A stretch of 64,000 nucleotides of DNA, from NCBI RefSeq assembly GCF_000429765.1, contig NZ_AUCM01000015.1, positions 22,010 through 86,009 of the forward strand, in the 5' to 3' direction. The notes under the pieces were generated by a model. The model was given only the letters and a program-made list of their open reading frames with translations, was not told the DNA's origin and made no database searches. This document shows positions 49,967-57,566 of the stretch, piece by piece. The stretch comes from Gemmobacter nectariphilus DSM 15620 (lineage in GTDB: Bacteria; Pseudomonadota; Alphaproteobacteria; Rhodobacterales; Rhodobacteraceae). The translations under genes and the position numbers were made by a program. Each line of letters begins with the position of its first letter. Position 1 is the first letter of the stretch.

Positions 49967-50764
49967 ATGCTGGAACCGCTTCCTGCCGTCAAACCGCCCC
50001 TCCGCGGCCTTTCTCCGTTGGCCAGGGGGCTGCCGGCACGGGTCGCATTCGACTGGCTCGCGGCGGGCTGGCGCGACCTGCGCACCCATCCGGGCCCGAG
50101 CCTGGCCTACGGGGTCATCCTGATGCTGGTATCCTGGGCGGTCCTGCTGGGGCTCCATGCGGCGGGGCTCCTCTACCTGGCGCTGCCCGCGGTTTCGGGT
50201 TTTCTCATTCTCGGGCCGTTTCTGGCCATCGGTCTTTACGAAAAGAGCCGACGGCTTGAGGCCGGCGAGCCGGTGAGCCTTGCCGCGATGCTGCTGGTCC
50301 GCCCAGCCTCGGGGGCGCAGCTCGCCTTCGCCGGGCTTCTGCTGGCGATCCTGTTCCTGTTCTGGCTGCGCGCGGCGGATCTTCTCTACGCGCTCTTCTT
50401 CGGCCTCTCGCCCTTCCCCGGGTTTCGCGAAGCCTTGCTCAACGTCGCCACCACGCCGCGCGGCTGGGCGCTCATCGTGACCGGCGCCTTCGTGGGCGGG
50501 CTATTCGCGGCCTTCGCCTTCGCCGTCAGCCTGTTCTCGATCCCGATGCTGATGGCCGAACGGCGCGATGCACTGACGGCATTGGGCCTGAGCTTTGCGC
50601 TGACAGTCCGCAATCTTCCGCCCTGCCTTGCCTGGGGGGCAATCGTCGCCGCCGGGCTGGCGCTGTCGGCCGCAACGGGGCTGATCGCGCTGGCGGTGGT
50701 CTTTCCCGTGCTGGGCCACGGCACGTGGCACGCCTGGCGCAGCATCGCGCGGGGGCTGCCATGA
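49967..50764 (+). CDS. DUF2189 family membrane protein
   Basis: This 265-residue inner-membrane protein has six or more predicted helices and the DUF2189 hallmark stretch FLAIGLYEKSRRLEAGEP (about residues 85-102). DUF2189 genes often sit beside cbb3 and other oxidase operons in alphaproteobacteria, but the biochemical role is unknown; a cofactor or copper-handling function is plausible. It overlaps ccoS by four bases. Confidence 0.86.
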   Translation: MLEPLPAVKPPLRGLSPLARGLPARVAFDWLAAGWRDLRTHPGPSLAYGVILMLVSWAVLLGLHAAGLLYLALPAVSGFLILGPFLAIGLYEKSRRLEAGEPVSLAAMLLVRPASGAQLAFAGLLLAILFLFWLRAADLLYALFFGLSPFPGFREALLNVATTPRGWALIVTGAFVGGLFAAFAFAVSLFSIPMLMAERRDALTALGLSFALTVRNLPPCLAWGAIVAAGLALSAATGLIALAVVFPVLGHGTWHAWRSIARGLP

Positions 50765-50937
50765 GTGCGCTTCTCGTGCTCATTCCCGTGTCGATCGGCA
50801 TGGGGCTGGTCGGCCTCGGCGCCTTTTTCTGGGCGATGCGGCACGACCAGTTCGACGACCCCGAGGGCAACGCCCGCCGAGTGCTTGCACCCGAGAACCC
50901 TGTCCCAGCACCCAACGAAGGAGAAACCCATGTCTGA
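50761..50937 (+). CDS. ccoS: cbb3-type oxidase assembly protein CcoS
   Basis: This 58-residue single-pass membrane protein (hydrophobic helix about 3-25) has the CcoS signature FFWAMRHDQFDDPEGNARR (about 22-40). CcoS is needed for cofactor insertion into CcoN. The usual ccoGHI maturation partners are not in this window, so they must be supplied from elsewhere. The next gene overlaps it by eight bases. Confidence 0.91.
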   Translation: MSALLVLIPVSIGMGLVGLGAFFWAMRHDQFDDPEGNARRVLAPENPVPAPNEGETHV

Positions 50938-51163
50938 ATGGCTTCCGACCCTGCAAACCGCGACCCCTCAGGAAGGCTACGAACTTGCCGTCATGCTGGC
51001 CCGTGTTGCGGTGAAGCTGACCCAGCCCGACGCAGCCATGCGCGACAAGCTGCGCCCCGAATATGCCGAGGACGCCGAGGCGCTGATCTCCGTGAGCCAG
51101 GTGGTGGCCACCCATTTCGCCACTGTCGCCGCCGCCAACGACTACTGGCGGGGGGCGCGATGA
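50930..51163 (+). CDS. Small soluble protein of the cbb3 operon
   Basis: This 77-residue acidic helical protein (MSEWLPTLQTATPQEGYELA at the start) has no signal or membrane segment and no Cys. It overlaps ccoS and the DUF6522 gene, so it is coupled to both. It is not recognised; its place between ccoS and DUF6522 suggests an oxidase or cluster-related accessory role. Confidence 0.6.
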   Translation: MSEWLPTLQTATPQEGYELAVMLARVAVKLTQPDAAMRDKLRPEYAEDAEALISVSQVVATHFATVAAANDYWRGAR

Positions 51164-51456
51164 GAGCAACAATGCGCGATGATCGGGGCTTCACCGTGAA
51201 CGCCGACATACTGGCCGAGGCCTTTGGGCTGAGCGAACCCGAGGTGAAAGCCGCAATGCGCGGCGGCTTGCTGACGAGCCGTTGCGAGGTCGGCGTGGAA
51301 GATGATGCCGGAAAATGGCGCCTGACATTCCATTTTCAGGACCGTGCCTTGCGGTTGATTCTGGACGAGACGGGAGAAATCCTCAAGCGCGTGTCCTTCC
51401 CCGTCAGAACGAAAGCGACGCCAGACCGCCGCACCCCCGCGGCAGATGGTGCGTAG
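51160..51456 (+). CDS. DUF6522 family protein
   Basis: This 98-residue protein has FTVNADILAEAFGLSEPEVK near the start and DDAGKWRLTFHFQDRALRL followed by DETGEIL in the second half. The same pattern recurs at the C-terminal part of the Nfu-like protein encoded at 55471, so this domain occurs twice in the island. It has one Cys. It may be a small regulatory or binding domain for Fe-S or NO responses. It overlaps its upstream neighbour and is followed by the CBS gene. Confidence 0.72.
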   Translation: MRATMRDDRGFTVNADILAEAFGLSEPEVKAAMRGGLLTSRCEVGVEDDAGKWRLTFHFQDRALRLILDETGEILKRVSFPVRTKATPDRRTPAADGA

Positions 51457-51458
51457 CG

Positions 51459-51902
51459 ATGATCCCCGAAGCGCTTCTGAACGCGGGCAGGCGCCATCTG
51501 GTCACGATCGACGGCAAAGCCAGATTGACCGAGGCGGCCAGACTGTTCGCCGACCCCGCCACGCGGCTTCTGGTCGTCTGTGACCAGGATAACCGAATGA
51601 TCGGCGTACTCAGCCGCACCGATATCGTAAGCCGGATCGGTCGATGCAAGGGCGGAAGCTGTGCCGAACCCGTCGAGGCGGCCATGACACGGGATGTCGT
51701 CAGTTGCTCGACAGCAGACAAGCCGACCGACATTCTCGAGCGGATGAAGGCGACTGGACACAAAAACCTGCCCCTCATCGAGAGCGACGGTCGCCCGATC
51801 GGGATCGTCGCAGCCCCTGACGTTCTCGAATTCCTTCTCGAAGATCGGGAGCGCGAGGAATCGCTGCTCTTCGATTACGTCATGGGTATCGGCTATCGGT
51901 GA
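51459..51902 (+). CDS. CBS-domain protein
   Basis: This 147-residue protein carries two CBS motifs: RLFADPATRLLVVCDQDNRMIGVLSRTDI-type sequence (about 27-58) and the second (ERMKATGHKNLPLIESDGRP, about 93-112) with IGIVAAPDVL. Paired CBS domains bind adenosyl nucleotides and sense energy state. It ends the cbb3 operon, and a strong hairpin follows. Here it may be an orphan sensor for the oxidase or the regulatory genes. Confidence 0.86.
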   Translation: MIPEALLNAGRRHLVTIDGKARLTEAARLFADPATRLLVVCDQDNRMIGVLSRTDIVSRIGRCKGGSCAEPVEAAMTRDVVSCSTADKPTDILERMKATGHKNLPLIESDGRPIGIVAAPDVLEFLLEDREREESLLFDYVMGIGYR

Positions 51903-51922
51903 TGCAAGGTTGCGAGTCAGCG

Positions 51923-51948
51923 AGGCGGCGCGAAATCTCGCGCCGCCT
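51923..51948. terminator. Strong bidirectional hairpin terminator
   Basis: AGGCGGCGCGA-AATC-TCGCGCCGCCT is a perfect 11-bp stem with a four-base loop in the gap between the rightward CBS gene and the leftward DUF2249 gene. It separates the two operons; no long T-run is present. Confidence 0.72.
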
Positions 51949-52000
51949 TCACAGCGGCAGGGTCGGTGGACGATCGCGCGATCAAGCAGCCACGCGGATG

Positions 52001-52249
52001 TCAGGGCGTCTCGACGGCACGGCGCGTGATTGCCACCTGCCAGGCATCCGGGCCGTCCTGCAGAAACACGATGTCGAAATCGCCGGGCCATGTCTGCTCG
52101 ATTCGCTTCAGGAGCGGGATCGGCGCGTGATCATTGATCAGAACGAAGCGCGCGCCGGGCGCCAGCGCCTCGATCGCGGCGAAGACTGTCGCGTGGCGCT
52201 CGGGAGGGATCATCGGCCGCAGGTCGACGATGGCGGGGGGGTTTTCCAT
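52001..52249 (-). CDS. DUF2249 family protein
   Basis: This 82-residue protein has the DUF2249 pattern: IVDLRPMIPPERHATVFAAI, LAPGARFVLINDHAPIPL and VFLQDGPDAWQVAITR. DUF2249 proteins occur with hemerythrins and NO- or denitrification-linked genes in many proteobacteria; a structural or metal-transfer role is suspected. It is divergent from the GltD-like gene across the palindrome at 52297-52309. Confidence 0.86.
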   Translation of the reverse strand: MENPPAIVDLRPMIPPERHATVFAAIEALAPGARFVLINDHAPIPLLKRIEQTWPGDFDIVFLQDGPDAWQVAITRRAVETP

Positions 52250-52296
52250 GGCGTTTCTCCTGTCTGGAACACGCCGAGGCATCGCGCCTAAAAGAA

Positions 52297-52328
52297 ATAT
52301 TGTCAATATGTTTTTTATCGGATATGCA
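52297..52328 (+). promoter_or_regulatory. Rrf2-type operator overlapping a promoter, ATATT-GTC-AATAT
   Basis: A 13-bp inverted repeat (52297-52309) covers a -35-like TTGTCA (52301-52306), and a -10-like TATGCA follows 16 bp later (52323-52328). Binding here would block transcription of the GltD-like operon. The repeat has the same shape as the site at 45858-45870. AGGAGG at 52341-52346 precedes the ATG at 52352. Confidence 0.68.
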
Positions 52329-52351
52329 CTTTCTGACAACAGGAGGCGCCG

Positions 52352-53863
52352 ATGCCCGACCGAATGCAGAAATACGTCTCGCTCCCGCGCGCCATGCCCG
52401 CCAAGCGCGCCCCCGAAGAGCGTGTGCAGGATCACCGCGAGATCCAGGCGGATTTCGAGCCCCATGAGGCGGCCGCTCAGGCCTCGCGCTGCGAGCAGTG
52501 CGGCACGCCCTATTGCCAAGTTTACTGCCCGCTCCACAACAACATCCCCGACTGGCTGAAGATGACGGCCGAGGGTCGGATGGAAGAGGCCTACGAGCTC
52601 GCCCAGGCGACCAACAACTTCCCGGAAATATGTGGCCGAATCTGCCCCCAGGACAGGCTGTGCGAGGCGAAATGGGCCTGCACGCTGGAGCAGGCCGGCC
52701 ACGGAACGGTGACGATCGGCGCCATCGAACGCCACATCGCCGAGACCGCCTGGGCAAAGGGCTGGGTCAGGCCGCGCCTGCCCGTGCGGCTGACCGGGCG
52801 CAGCGTCGGGATCGTCGGGGCGGGGCCTGCCGGGATGGCCGCCGCAGAGGAATTGCGCGCCGCCGGGCACGAAGTGCACCTTTACGACCGCCACGCGCGC
52901 ATGGGCGGTCTGATGTCCTACGGCATCCCCGAATTCAAGATGGAACAGAGCGTGGTTGCCCGCCGCGCCCGCCTTCTGAGCGATGCCGGGATTGTCTTTC
53001 ATGGCGGGCAGGAACTGGGCCGCAATCTCTCCTTCGCCGATCTTCGCGTCCGCCACGACGCGATCGTGCTGGCCTACGGCGCCTGGGTCGCCCGTCGGCT
53101 CGATCTGCCGGGCGAGGACCTCTCCGGTGTGATCCCGGCCCTGGACTATCTCGTCTCGTCGAGCCGCGCACTGATCGGCGAGACGCCGGCGCCCGAGATC
53201 GACGCCGCTGGCAAGTGGGTGGTGGTCATAGGCGGCGGCGACACGGCCATGGACTGCATGCGCACCGCCGTGCGTCAGGGCGCCGCCGGGGTGACCTGCC
53301 TTTATCGCCGCGACCGCGCCAACATGCCCGGATCGGCCCGCGAAGTCGGCCATGCCGAGGAGGAAGGCGCCGAATTCGCCTGGCAGAGCCAGCCCGAGGC
53401 GCTTTCGGATGTGCCGGTGGAGGTCATCCCGGCACGGGCCGAGTCCCTTGACCGGCGCGGCGCCGTGCAGACCGTGCGCGCCTGCCGGACACGGCTCGGC
53501 ACGCCCGACGCCAGCGGGCGCAAGCGGCCCGAACCGGTGCCGGGGTCGGGGTTCGAGGTGGCTGCCGATCTTGTCGTCAACGCGCTTGGTTTCACCGTCG
53601 AGGACGCGGGCCGGCTTACCGATGGCGCGGTGTCGATGTCGCCGCAGAACCGCGTCGCGGCCGACCGAAAGACGAAGATGACCGCCGCCGATGGCGTTTT
53701 CGTGGCCGGCGACGCCCGGCTCGGCCCGTCGCTTGTGGTCTGGGCGATCCGCGAAGGGCGCGAGGTGGCGGCGGCGGTGGATCGCTACCTTGCCGCCCTG
53801 CCGAAGGCCGCGGCGCCCGGCCGCCGCGAACGGCCGCTGACAGGAGCCGCGCCATGCGCCTGA
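52352..53863 (+). CDS. GltD-like NAD(P)H oxidoreductase (glutamate synthase small-subunit family)
   Basis: This 503-residue flavo/iron-sulfur protein resembles the small subunit of glutamate synthase. An N-terminal cysteine-rich region (CEQCGTPYCQVYCPLHNNIPDW, with CGRICPQDRLC) binds Fe-S clusters. FAD and NAD(P) folds follow: VGIVGAGPAGMAAAEELRAAGHEVHLYD (about 155) and VVVIGGGDTAMDCMRTAVRQGA (about 290). The large subunit gltB is absent, so it is more likely an electron-transfer enzyme than a glutamate synthase part. It is first in the divergon operon and overlaps the NsrR gene by ten bases. Confidence 0.86.
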   Translation: MPDRMQKYVSLPRAMPAKRAPEERVQDHREIQADFEPHEAAAQASRCEQCGTPYCQVYCPLHNNIPDWLKMTAEGRMEEAYELAQATNNFPEICGRICPQDRLCEAKWACTLEQAGHGTVTIGAIERHIAETAWAKGWVRPRLPVRLTGRSVGIVGAGPAGMAAAEELRAAGHEVHLYDRHARMGGLMSYGIPEFKMEQSVVARRARLLSDAGIVFHGGQELGRNLSFADLRVRHDAIVLAYGAWVARRLDLPGEDLSGVIPALDYLVSSSRALIGETPAPEIDAAGKWVVVIGGGDTAMDCMRTAVRQGAAGVTCLYRRDRANMPGSAREVGHAEEEGAEFAWQSQPEALSDVPVEVIPARAESLDRRGAVQTVRACRTRLGTPDASGRKRPEPVPGSGFEVAADLVVNALGFTVEDAGRLTDGAVSMSPQNRVAADRKTKMTAADGVFVAGDARLGPSLVVWAIREGREVAAAVDRYLAALPKAAAPGRRERPLTGAAPCA

Positions 53864-54303
53864 CGATGATGTCGGACTACGCGCTGCGGGTGCTGCTTTA
53901 TGCGGCGGCGCATCCCGACCGGCTGGTGACGATCGACGAGACGCAGGAATTCTACGGCATGTCGCGCGGTCATCTGATGAAGATCGTGGGCGTGCTGGCC
54001 GGCGCCGGCATCCTGCGCTCGCGCCGCGGGCGGGCCGGCGGGTTCACCCTCGGGCGCGCGCCGGAAGAGATCGCGCTCGGCGAGGTGATCCGCCTGACCG
54101 AACCCGATTTCGAGATGGTCGAGTGTTTCGGCCCGGCCAGCGCCTGCGCCATCACGGGCATTTGCCGCCTTCCCGGCATCGTCAACGAGGCGCTCGACGC
54201 CTTCATGGCGGTGATGGACAGCCACAGCCTCGCCGACATGCTTCCCGGCGCGCCGGATTTCGCGGCGATTGCTCCCGCAACCCGGAAAAGGCCCATGCCA
54301 TGA
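53854..54303 (+). CDS. Rrf2 family regulator, NsrR-like
   Basis: This 149-residue Fe-S regulator has MRLTMMSDYALRVLLYAAAH at the start, helix-turn-helix residues FYGMSRGHLMKIVGVL, a Gly-rich RRGRAGGFTLG loop and three cysteines in CFGPASACAITGIC (about 92-105). It resembles NsrR, the NO-sensing repressor. It overlaps the GltD-like gene by ten bases and the Mrp gene by ATGA. The two palindromes at 45858 and 52297 are candidate targets for this protein, for the Rrf2 protein at 45896, or for both. Confidence 0.9.
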   Translation: MRLTMMSDYALRVLLYAAAHPDRLVTIDETQEFYGMSRGHLMKIVGVLAGAGILRSRRGRAGGFTLGRAPEEIALGEVIRLTEPDFEMVECFGPASACAITGICRLPGIVNEALDAFMAVMDSHSLADMLPGAPDFAAIAPATRKRPMP

Positions 54304-55478
54304 CCGCACCGCCCCGCACCCCCGAAAGCCCCGCCGCCCCGCGCATGATCGCGATCAGCAGCGGCAAGGGCGGGGTCGGCAAGTCCACCGTCACCGCCAA
54401 TGTCGCGGTCGCCCTGGCGCGGACGGGCCTCGCGGTCGGCGTCGTCGATGCCGACATCTACGGCCCCTCGATCCCGCGGATGCTGGGCGCGGCGACGACG
54501 CGGCCCGCGGTCTCGCCGGGCGGCAAGGTGACCCCGGCCGAGGCGCAGGGGGTCAAGGTCATTTCCATGGCCATGCTCAGCGACGACGACAGCCCCGCCA
54601 TCCTGCGCGGGCCGATGGTGTCGAAATACCTGCAGATGTTCGTCCGGCAGGTGGACTGGGGGCCGCTCGACATCCTGCTTCTGGACCTGCCGCCGGGCAC
54701 CGGCGACATCCAGCTGACGCTGGCCCAGACCTTTCCGCTCTCGGGCGCGGTGGTGGTGACGACGCCGCAGGACGTGAGCCTGAAGATCGCGCGGCGCGGC
54801 CTGCGGATGCTCGAACAGGTTCGGGTGCCCGTGCTCGGAGTGATCGAGAACATGTCGGGCTTCACCTGCCCCAGTTGCGGCACGGTGACGCATATCTTCC
54901 ACAAGGGCGGCGGCGAGGCGGTCGCGCGCGAGCTGGGCGTGCCCTTCCTGGGCAAGGTGCCGCTCGATCCCGGCGTGGTCGATTGCGGCGACGAGGGGCG
55001 GCCCGTCGCCGCCGCCTTCCCCGACAGCCCGGCGGCGGTCGCCTATGCAGGCATCGCCGCGGCGCTGGCCGGCACGGAGGGCGCGCAGGGCGGCATCGCC
55101 ACCCCCTTCGCCTGGACGCTGGGCGATGAGGCGACGCGCCCAGCCCCCGCCGCCCCCGCCGCCTCTGCCCCCCCCGACCGGCTTGTGGCGCTCGATCACG
55201 AGGCCGGGGCACTGATCCTGCGCTGGGGCGACGGCAGCCAGCAGCGCCTCCCCGACCGCGACCTGCGTCTGGCCTGCCAGTGCGCGCAATGCCGCGACGA
55301 GGTTTCGGGCAAGCGGCTGCTCGATCCCGCCGCGGTGCCGCTCGACCTGGCGCTGACGCGGGTCTGGAGCGTGGGCAACTACGCGCTCGGGCTTGCCTTC
55401 AGCGACGGCCATTCGAGCGGCATCTACACCCATGCCGCGCTGCGCGCGCTGACGGGGGCGGAGGTGGAAGATGTCTGA
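54300..55478 (+). CDS. Mrp/ApbC Fe-S carrier ATPase fused to DUF971
   Basis: This 392-residue protein is a P-loop iron-sulfur carrier. The Mrp part (about 15-265) has the deviant Walker A SSGKGGVGKST, DADIYGPSIPRMLG, DLPPGTGDIQLTL, and the cluster-binding CPSCG (about 190). A short Ala/Pro linker (about 270-295) leads to a DUF971 domain (about 300-392) with WGDGSQQRLPDRDLRLACQC. Most Mrp proteins lack DUF971; a fusion of this type has been seen in Rhodobacterales relatives. The likely role is Fe-S cluster delivery under NO stress. Confidence 0.89.
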   Translation: MTAPPRTPESPAAPRMIAISSGKGGVGKSTVTANVAVALARTGLAVGVVDADIYGPSIPRMLGAATTRPAVSPGGKVTPAEAQGVKVISMAMLSDDDSPAILRGPMVSKYLQMFVRQVDWGPLDILLLDLPPGTGDIQLTLAQTFPLSGAVVVTTPQDVSLKIARRGLRMLEQVRVPVLGVIENMSGFTCPSCGTVTHIFHKGGGEAVARELGVPFLGKVPLDPGVVDCGDEGRPVAAAFPDSPAAVAYAGIAAALAGTEGAQGGIATPFAWTLGDEATRPAPAAPAASAPPDRLVALDHEAGALILRWGDGSQQRLPDRDLRLACQCAQCRDEVSGKRLLDPAAVPLDLALTRVWSVGNYALGLAFSDGHSSGIYTHAALRALTGAEVEDV

Positions 55479-56721
55479 CGCGCCGCCCCGGCGCCGCATC
55501 CGCGCCCAGGCCTCGGCGGCCGATCCCGCGGTGACGGGCTTCACCCTCGACGCCGAAATCCAGCCCGGCCGCGCCGCCCGCTGGGAGGGGCCGGAAGAGG
55601 CGCCGCTGGCGCGGGCGCTGTTCGCGCTCGACGGCGTGAAGCGGGTCGAGGTGCGCGGGGCCACGGTCTGGGTGCGCAAGGCACCGGACGCCGACTGGGC
55701 CGCGCTCAAGCCCGCCATCGCCGCCGCGATCCGCCGCGTGCTCGACGAGACCGACGCCCCGCTCGGCGCGGCCGAGGCGGCGGCGGACGATCCCGACGCG
55801 GCGCTCCTGCGCGCCGTCGAGGAGCTGCTCGCGCGGCAGGTCAACCCGGCGGTGGCGAGCCATGGCGGGCGCATCGATGTCGAGCGGGTCGAGAACGGCG
55901 CGGTGTTCCTGCGCATGTCCGGCGGCTGCCAGGGCTGCGCGGCCTCCGCCGCCACGCTGCGCGAGGGGGTGGAGCGGATGCTGCGCGCGGCGCTGCCCGA
56001 GATCCGCCGCATCGTCGATGTGACCGACCATGCCGCGGGCGAGGCGCCCTTCTATGCCGGGGGCAAGGGCGCTTCGCCGCTTCTCCACCGCCCGCTGCCG
56101 GAAGGCGTGATCGGGCGCGAGGGCGGCCGGTTCACCGTCGATCCCGACTGGCTGGCGCCGCGTCTGGGGCTGACGGCCGAGGCGCTGCGCGCGGGGCTGC
56201 AAAGCGGGGCCGTGGTCGGCGTGACCGAGACCGGCGAGGGAGAGGACGCCGGCCGCACCCGCCTCGTGATCCGCAGCGCCAGCCGCGCCTGGGCCGCCGA
56301 GATCGACGAGACCGGCGCCGCTCGGGAGATCCCGCCGCCCCGCCCCGCCGCCGCCGCGACCGGCCGCGAGACGGCGCTGGCCGGCCGGCTGCGCGCCCAT
56401 CTTCGGGGCCTCGCCCCCGGGGCGGCGCTGCCCAGCTACGGCGCGCTTGCCCGCGCGCTCGGCCTGTGGTGGCCGGGCTCGGTGCGCCGGGTGACGGCCG
56501 CGCTCGAGACGACGATGCGTGAGGATGCCGCCGCCGGCCGCCCCTTCATCGCCGCTCGCGCCATCTGCCGCGCCGGGGGCGGGTTGCCGGGCAAGGGCTT
56601 CTTCGATCTCGCCCGCGCGCTTGGCCGCGGCCCGGCGCCGGGCGAGAGCGAGGCGGACTTCCACGCCCGCGAGCTGGAGCGGCTCGAGGCGGCGCTCGGC
56701 CCCGAACCCACCGAGGGCTGA
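55471..56721 (+). CDS. Nfu/NifU-like Fe-S scaffold with DUF6522-like segment
   Basis: This 416-residue protein has three visible parts. An Nfu N-terminal domain (about 15-90) precedes a NifU C-terminal domain (about 108-185) with the cluster-binding CQGC motif in MSGGCQGCAASAATLREG. The next region (about 210-290) resembles the 98-residue DUF6522 protein at 51160: FTVDPDWLAPRLGLTAEALR, then DAGRTRLVI and DETGAA. The final ~110 residues are Ala/Arg-rich and of unknown type, with SYGALARALGLWWPGSVRRV. It ends the divergon operon and overlaps the Mrp gene by eight bases. Confidence 0.85.
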   Translation: MSDAPPRRRIRAQASAADPAVTGFTLDAEIQPGRAARWEGPEEAPLARALFALDGVKRVEVRGATVWVRKAPDADWAALKPAIAAAIRRVLDETDAPLGAAEAAADDPDAALLRAVEELLARQVNPAVASHGGRIDVERVENGAVFLRMSGGCQGCAASAATLREGVERMLRAALPEIRRIVDVTDHAAGEAPFYAGGKGASPLLHRPLPEGVIGREGGRFTVDPDWLAPRLGLTAEALRAGLQSGAVVGVTETGEGEDAGRTRLVIRSASRAWAAEIDETGAAREIPPPRPAAAATGRETALAGRLRAHLRGLAPGAALPSYGALARALGLWWPGSVRRVTAALETTMREDAAAGRPFIAARAICRAGGGLPGKGFFDLARALGRGPAPGESEADFHARELERLEAALGPEPTEG

Positions 56722-56733
56722 GCCCGGCTGCCT

Positions 56734-57483
56734 TCAGCGCAGAAAGAAGGTCAGCGTCATGCCCGCCCCGATCAGCGTGATGGCACCGCGCAAGAACCCG
56801 GTGCGGCGCACCCTCCGGCTGAGGCGCGCGCCGGCATAGCCGCCAAGCGTGGCGGCGATGGCCATCACCAGCGCCTGTTCCCAGACGATCAGCCCCGCCC
56901 AGACGAAGGCGGCCACCGAAACCAGGGAAAGCACCGCCGAAAGCAGGTTCTTCAGCCCGTTCATCCCGTGCAGATCGACATGCCCCAGCAGACCGAAGGC
57001 GGCCAGCAGCAGGATCCCCAGCCCGCCGTTGAAATAGCCGCCATAGATCGACACCGCCAAGAGCGCCGCCGCCGACACCGCCGACCCCGGCGCCACGGCC
57101 CCGCGCCGGCGCATCCACGCCACCAGGAACGGCCCCGCGGCGAAGAGGATCGTCGCCAACAGCATCAGCCAGGGCACGATCCACAGGAAGGTGGCGCCAG
57201 GCGTGACGACCAGCAGCAGCGCGCCGATGACGCTGCCGAGCGCCCCGATGGCAACCATCGCCCGCAGTGCGAGCGCGCCCTCGGCCCGCATGTCGTGCCG
57301 AAAGCCCCAGGCGCTGCCCAGATAGCCCGGCAGCGCCGTCAGCGTCGCCGTGGCGTTGGCCGCCACGGGCGGCACGCCGACATGTATCAGCGCCGGCAAG
57401 GTCAGGAATGTACCCCCGCCCGCGACCGCGTTGAGCACCCCGGCGGCGGCGCCCGCAAGGGCGAGAAGAAGCCAGTCATCCAT
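56734..57483 (-). CDS. TauE/SafE family anion exporter/importer
   Basis: This 249-residue inner-membrane protein has eight or so hydrophobic helices and the family start LALAGAAAGVLNAVAGGGTFLTLPAL, then GIGALGSVIGALLLVV-type segments. TauE/SafE proteins move sulfonate or other anions. It is divergent from the GntR-type gene at 57567, which is a likely local regulator. Its 3' end is 12 bp from the Nfu gene with no clear hairpin between. Confidence 0.88.
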   Translation of the reverse strand: MDDWLLLALAGAAAGVLNAVAGGGTFLTLPALIHVGVPPVAANATATLTALPGYLGSAWGFRHDMRAEGALALRAMVAIGALGSVIGALLLVVTPGATFLWIVPWLMLLATILFAAGPFLVAWMRRRGAVAPGSAVSAAALLAVSIYGGYFNGGLGILLLAAFGLLGHVDLHGMNGLKNLLSAVLSLVSVAAFVWAGLIVWEQALVMAIAATLGGYAGARLSRRVRRTGFLRGAITLIGAGMTLTFFLR

Positions 57484-57566
57484 GCTTTCGTGCTCCTGTC
57501 CGAGTTTGGCAAGGCTCTTGCCCGAAGCTCGATTGGTCTGCAAATTGGTTCGCAAAGAGAGGTGCA
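57484..57566. promoter_or_regulatory. Divergent promoter region between TauE and GntR genes
   Basis: This 83-bp gap contains ATTGGT twice (in GATTGGTCTGC and AAATTGGTTCG), spaced about one and a quarter turns. FadR-type regulators bind TNGTNNNACNA-like dyads, and this pair could be an autoregulatory site. Confidence 0.45.
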
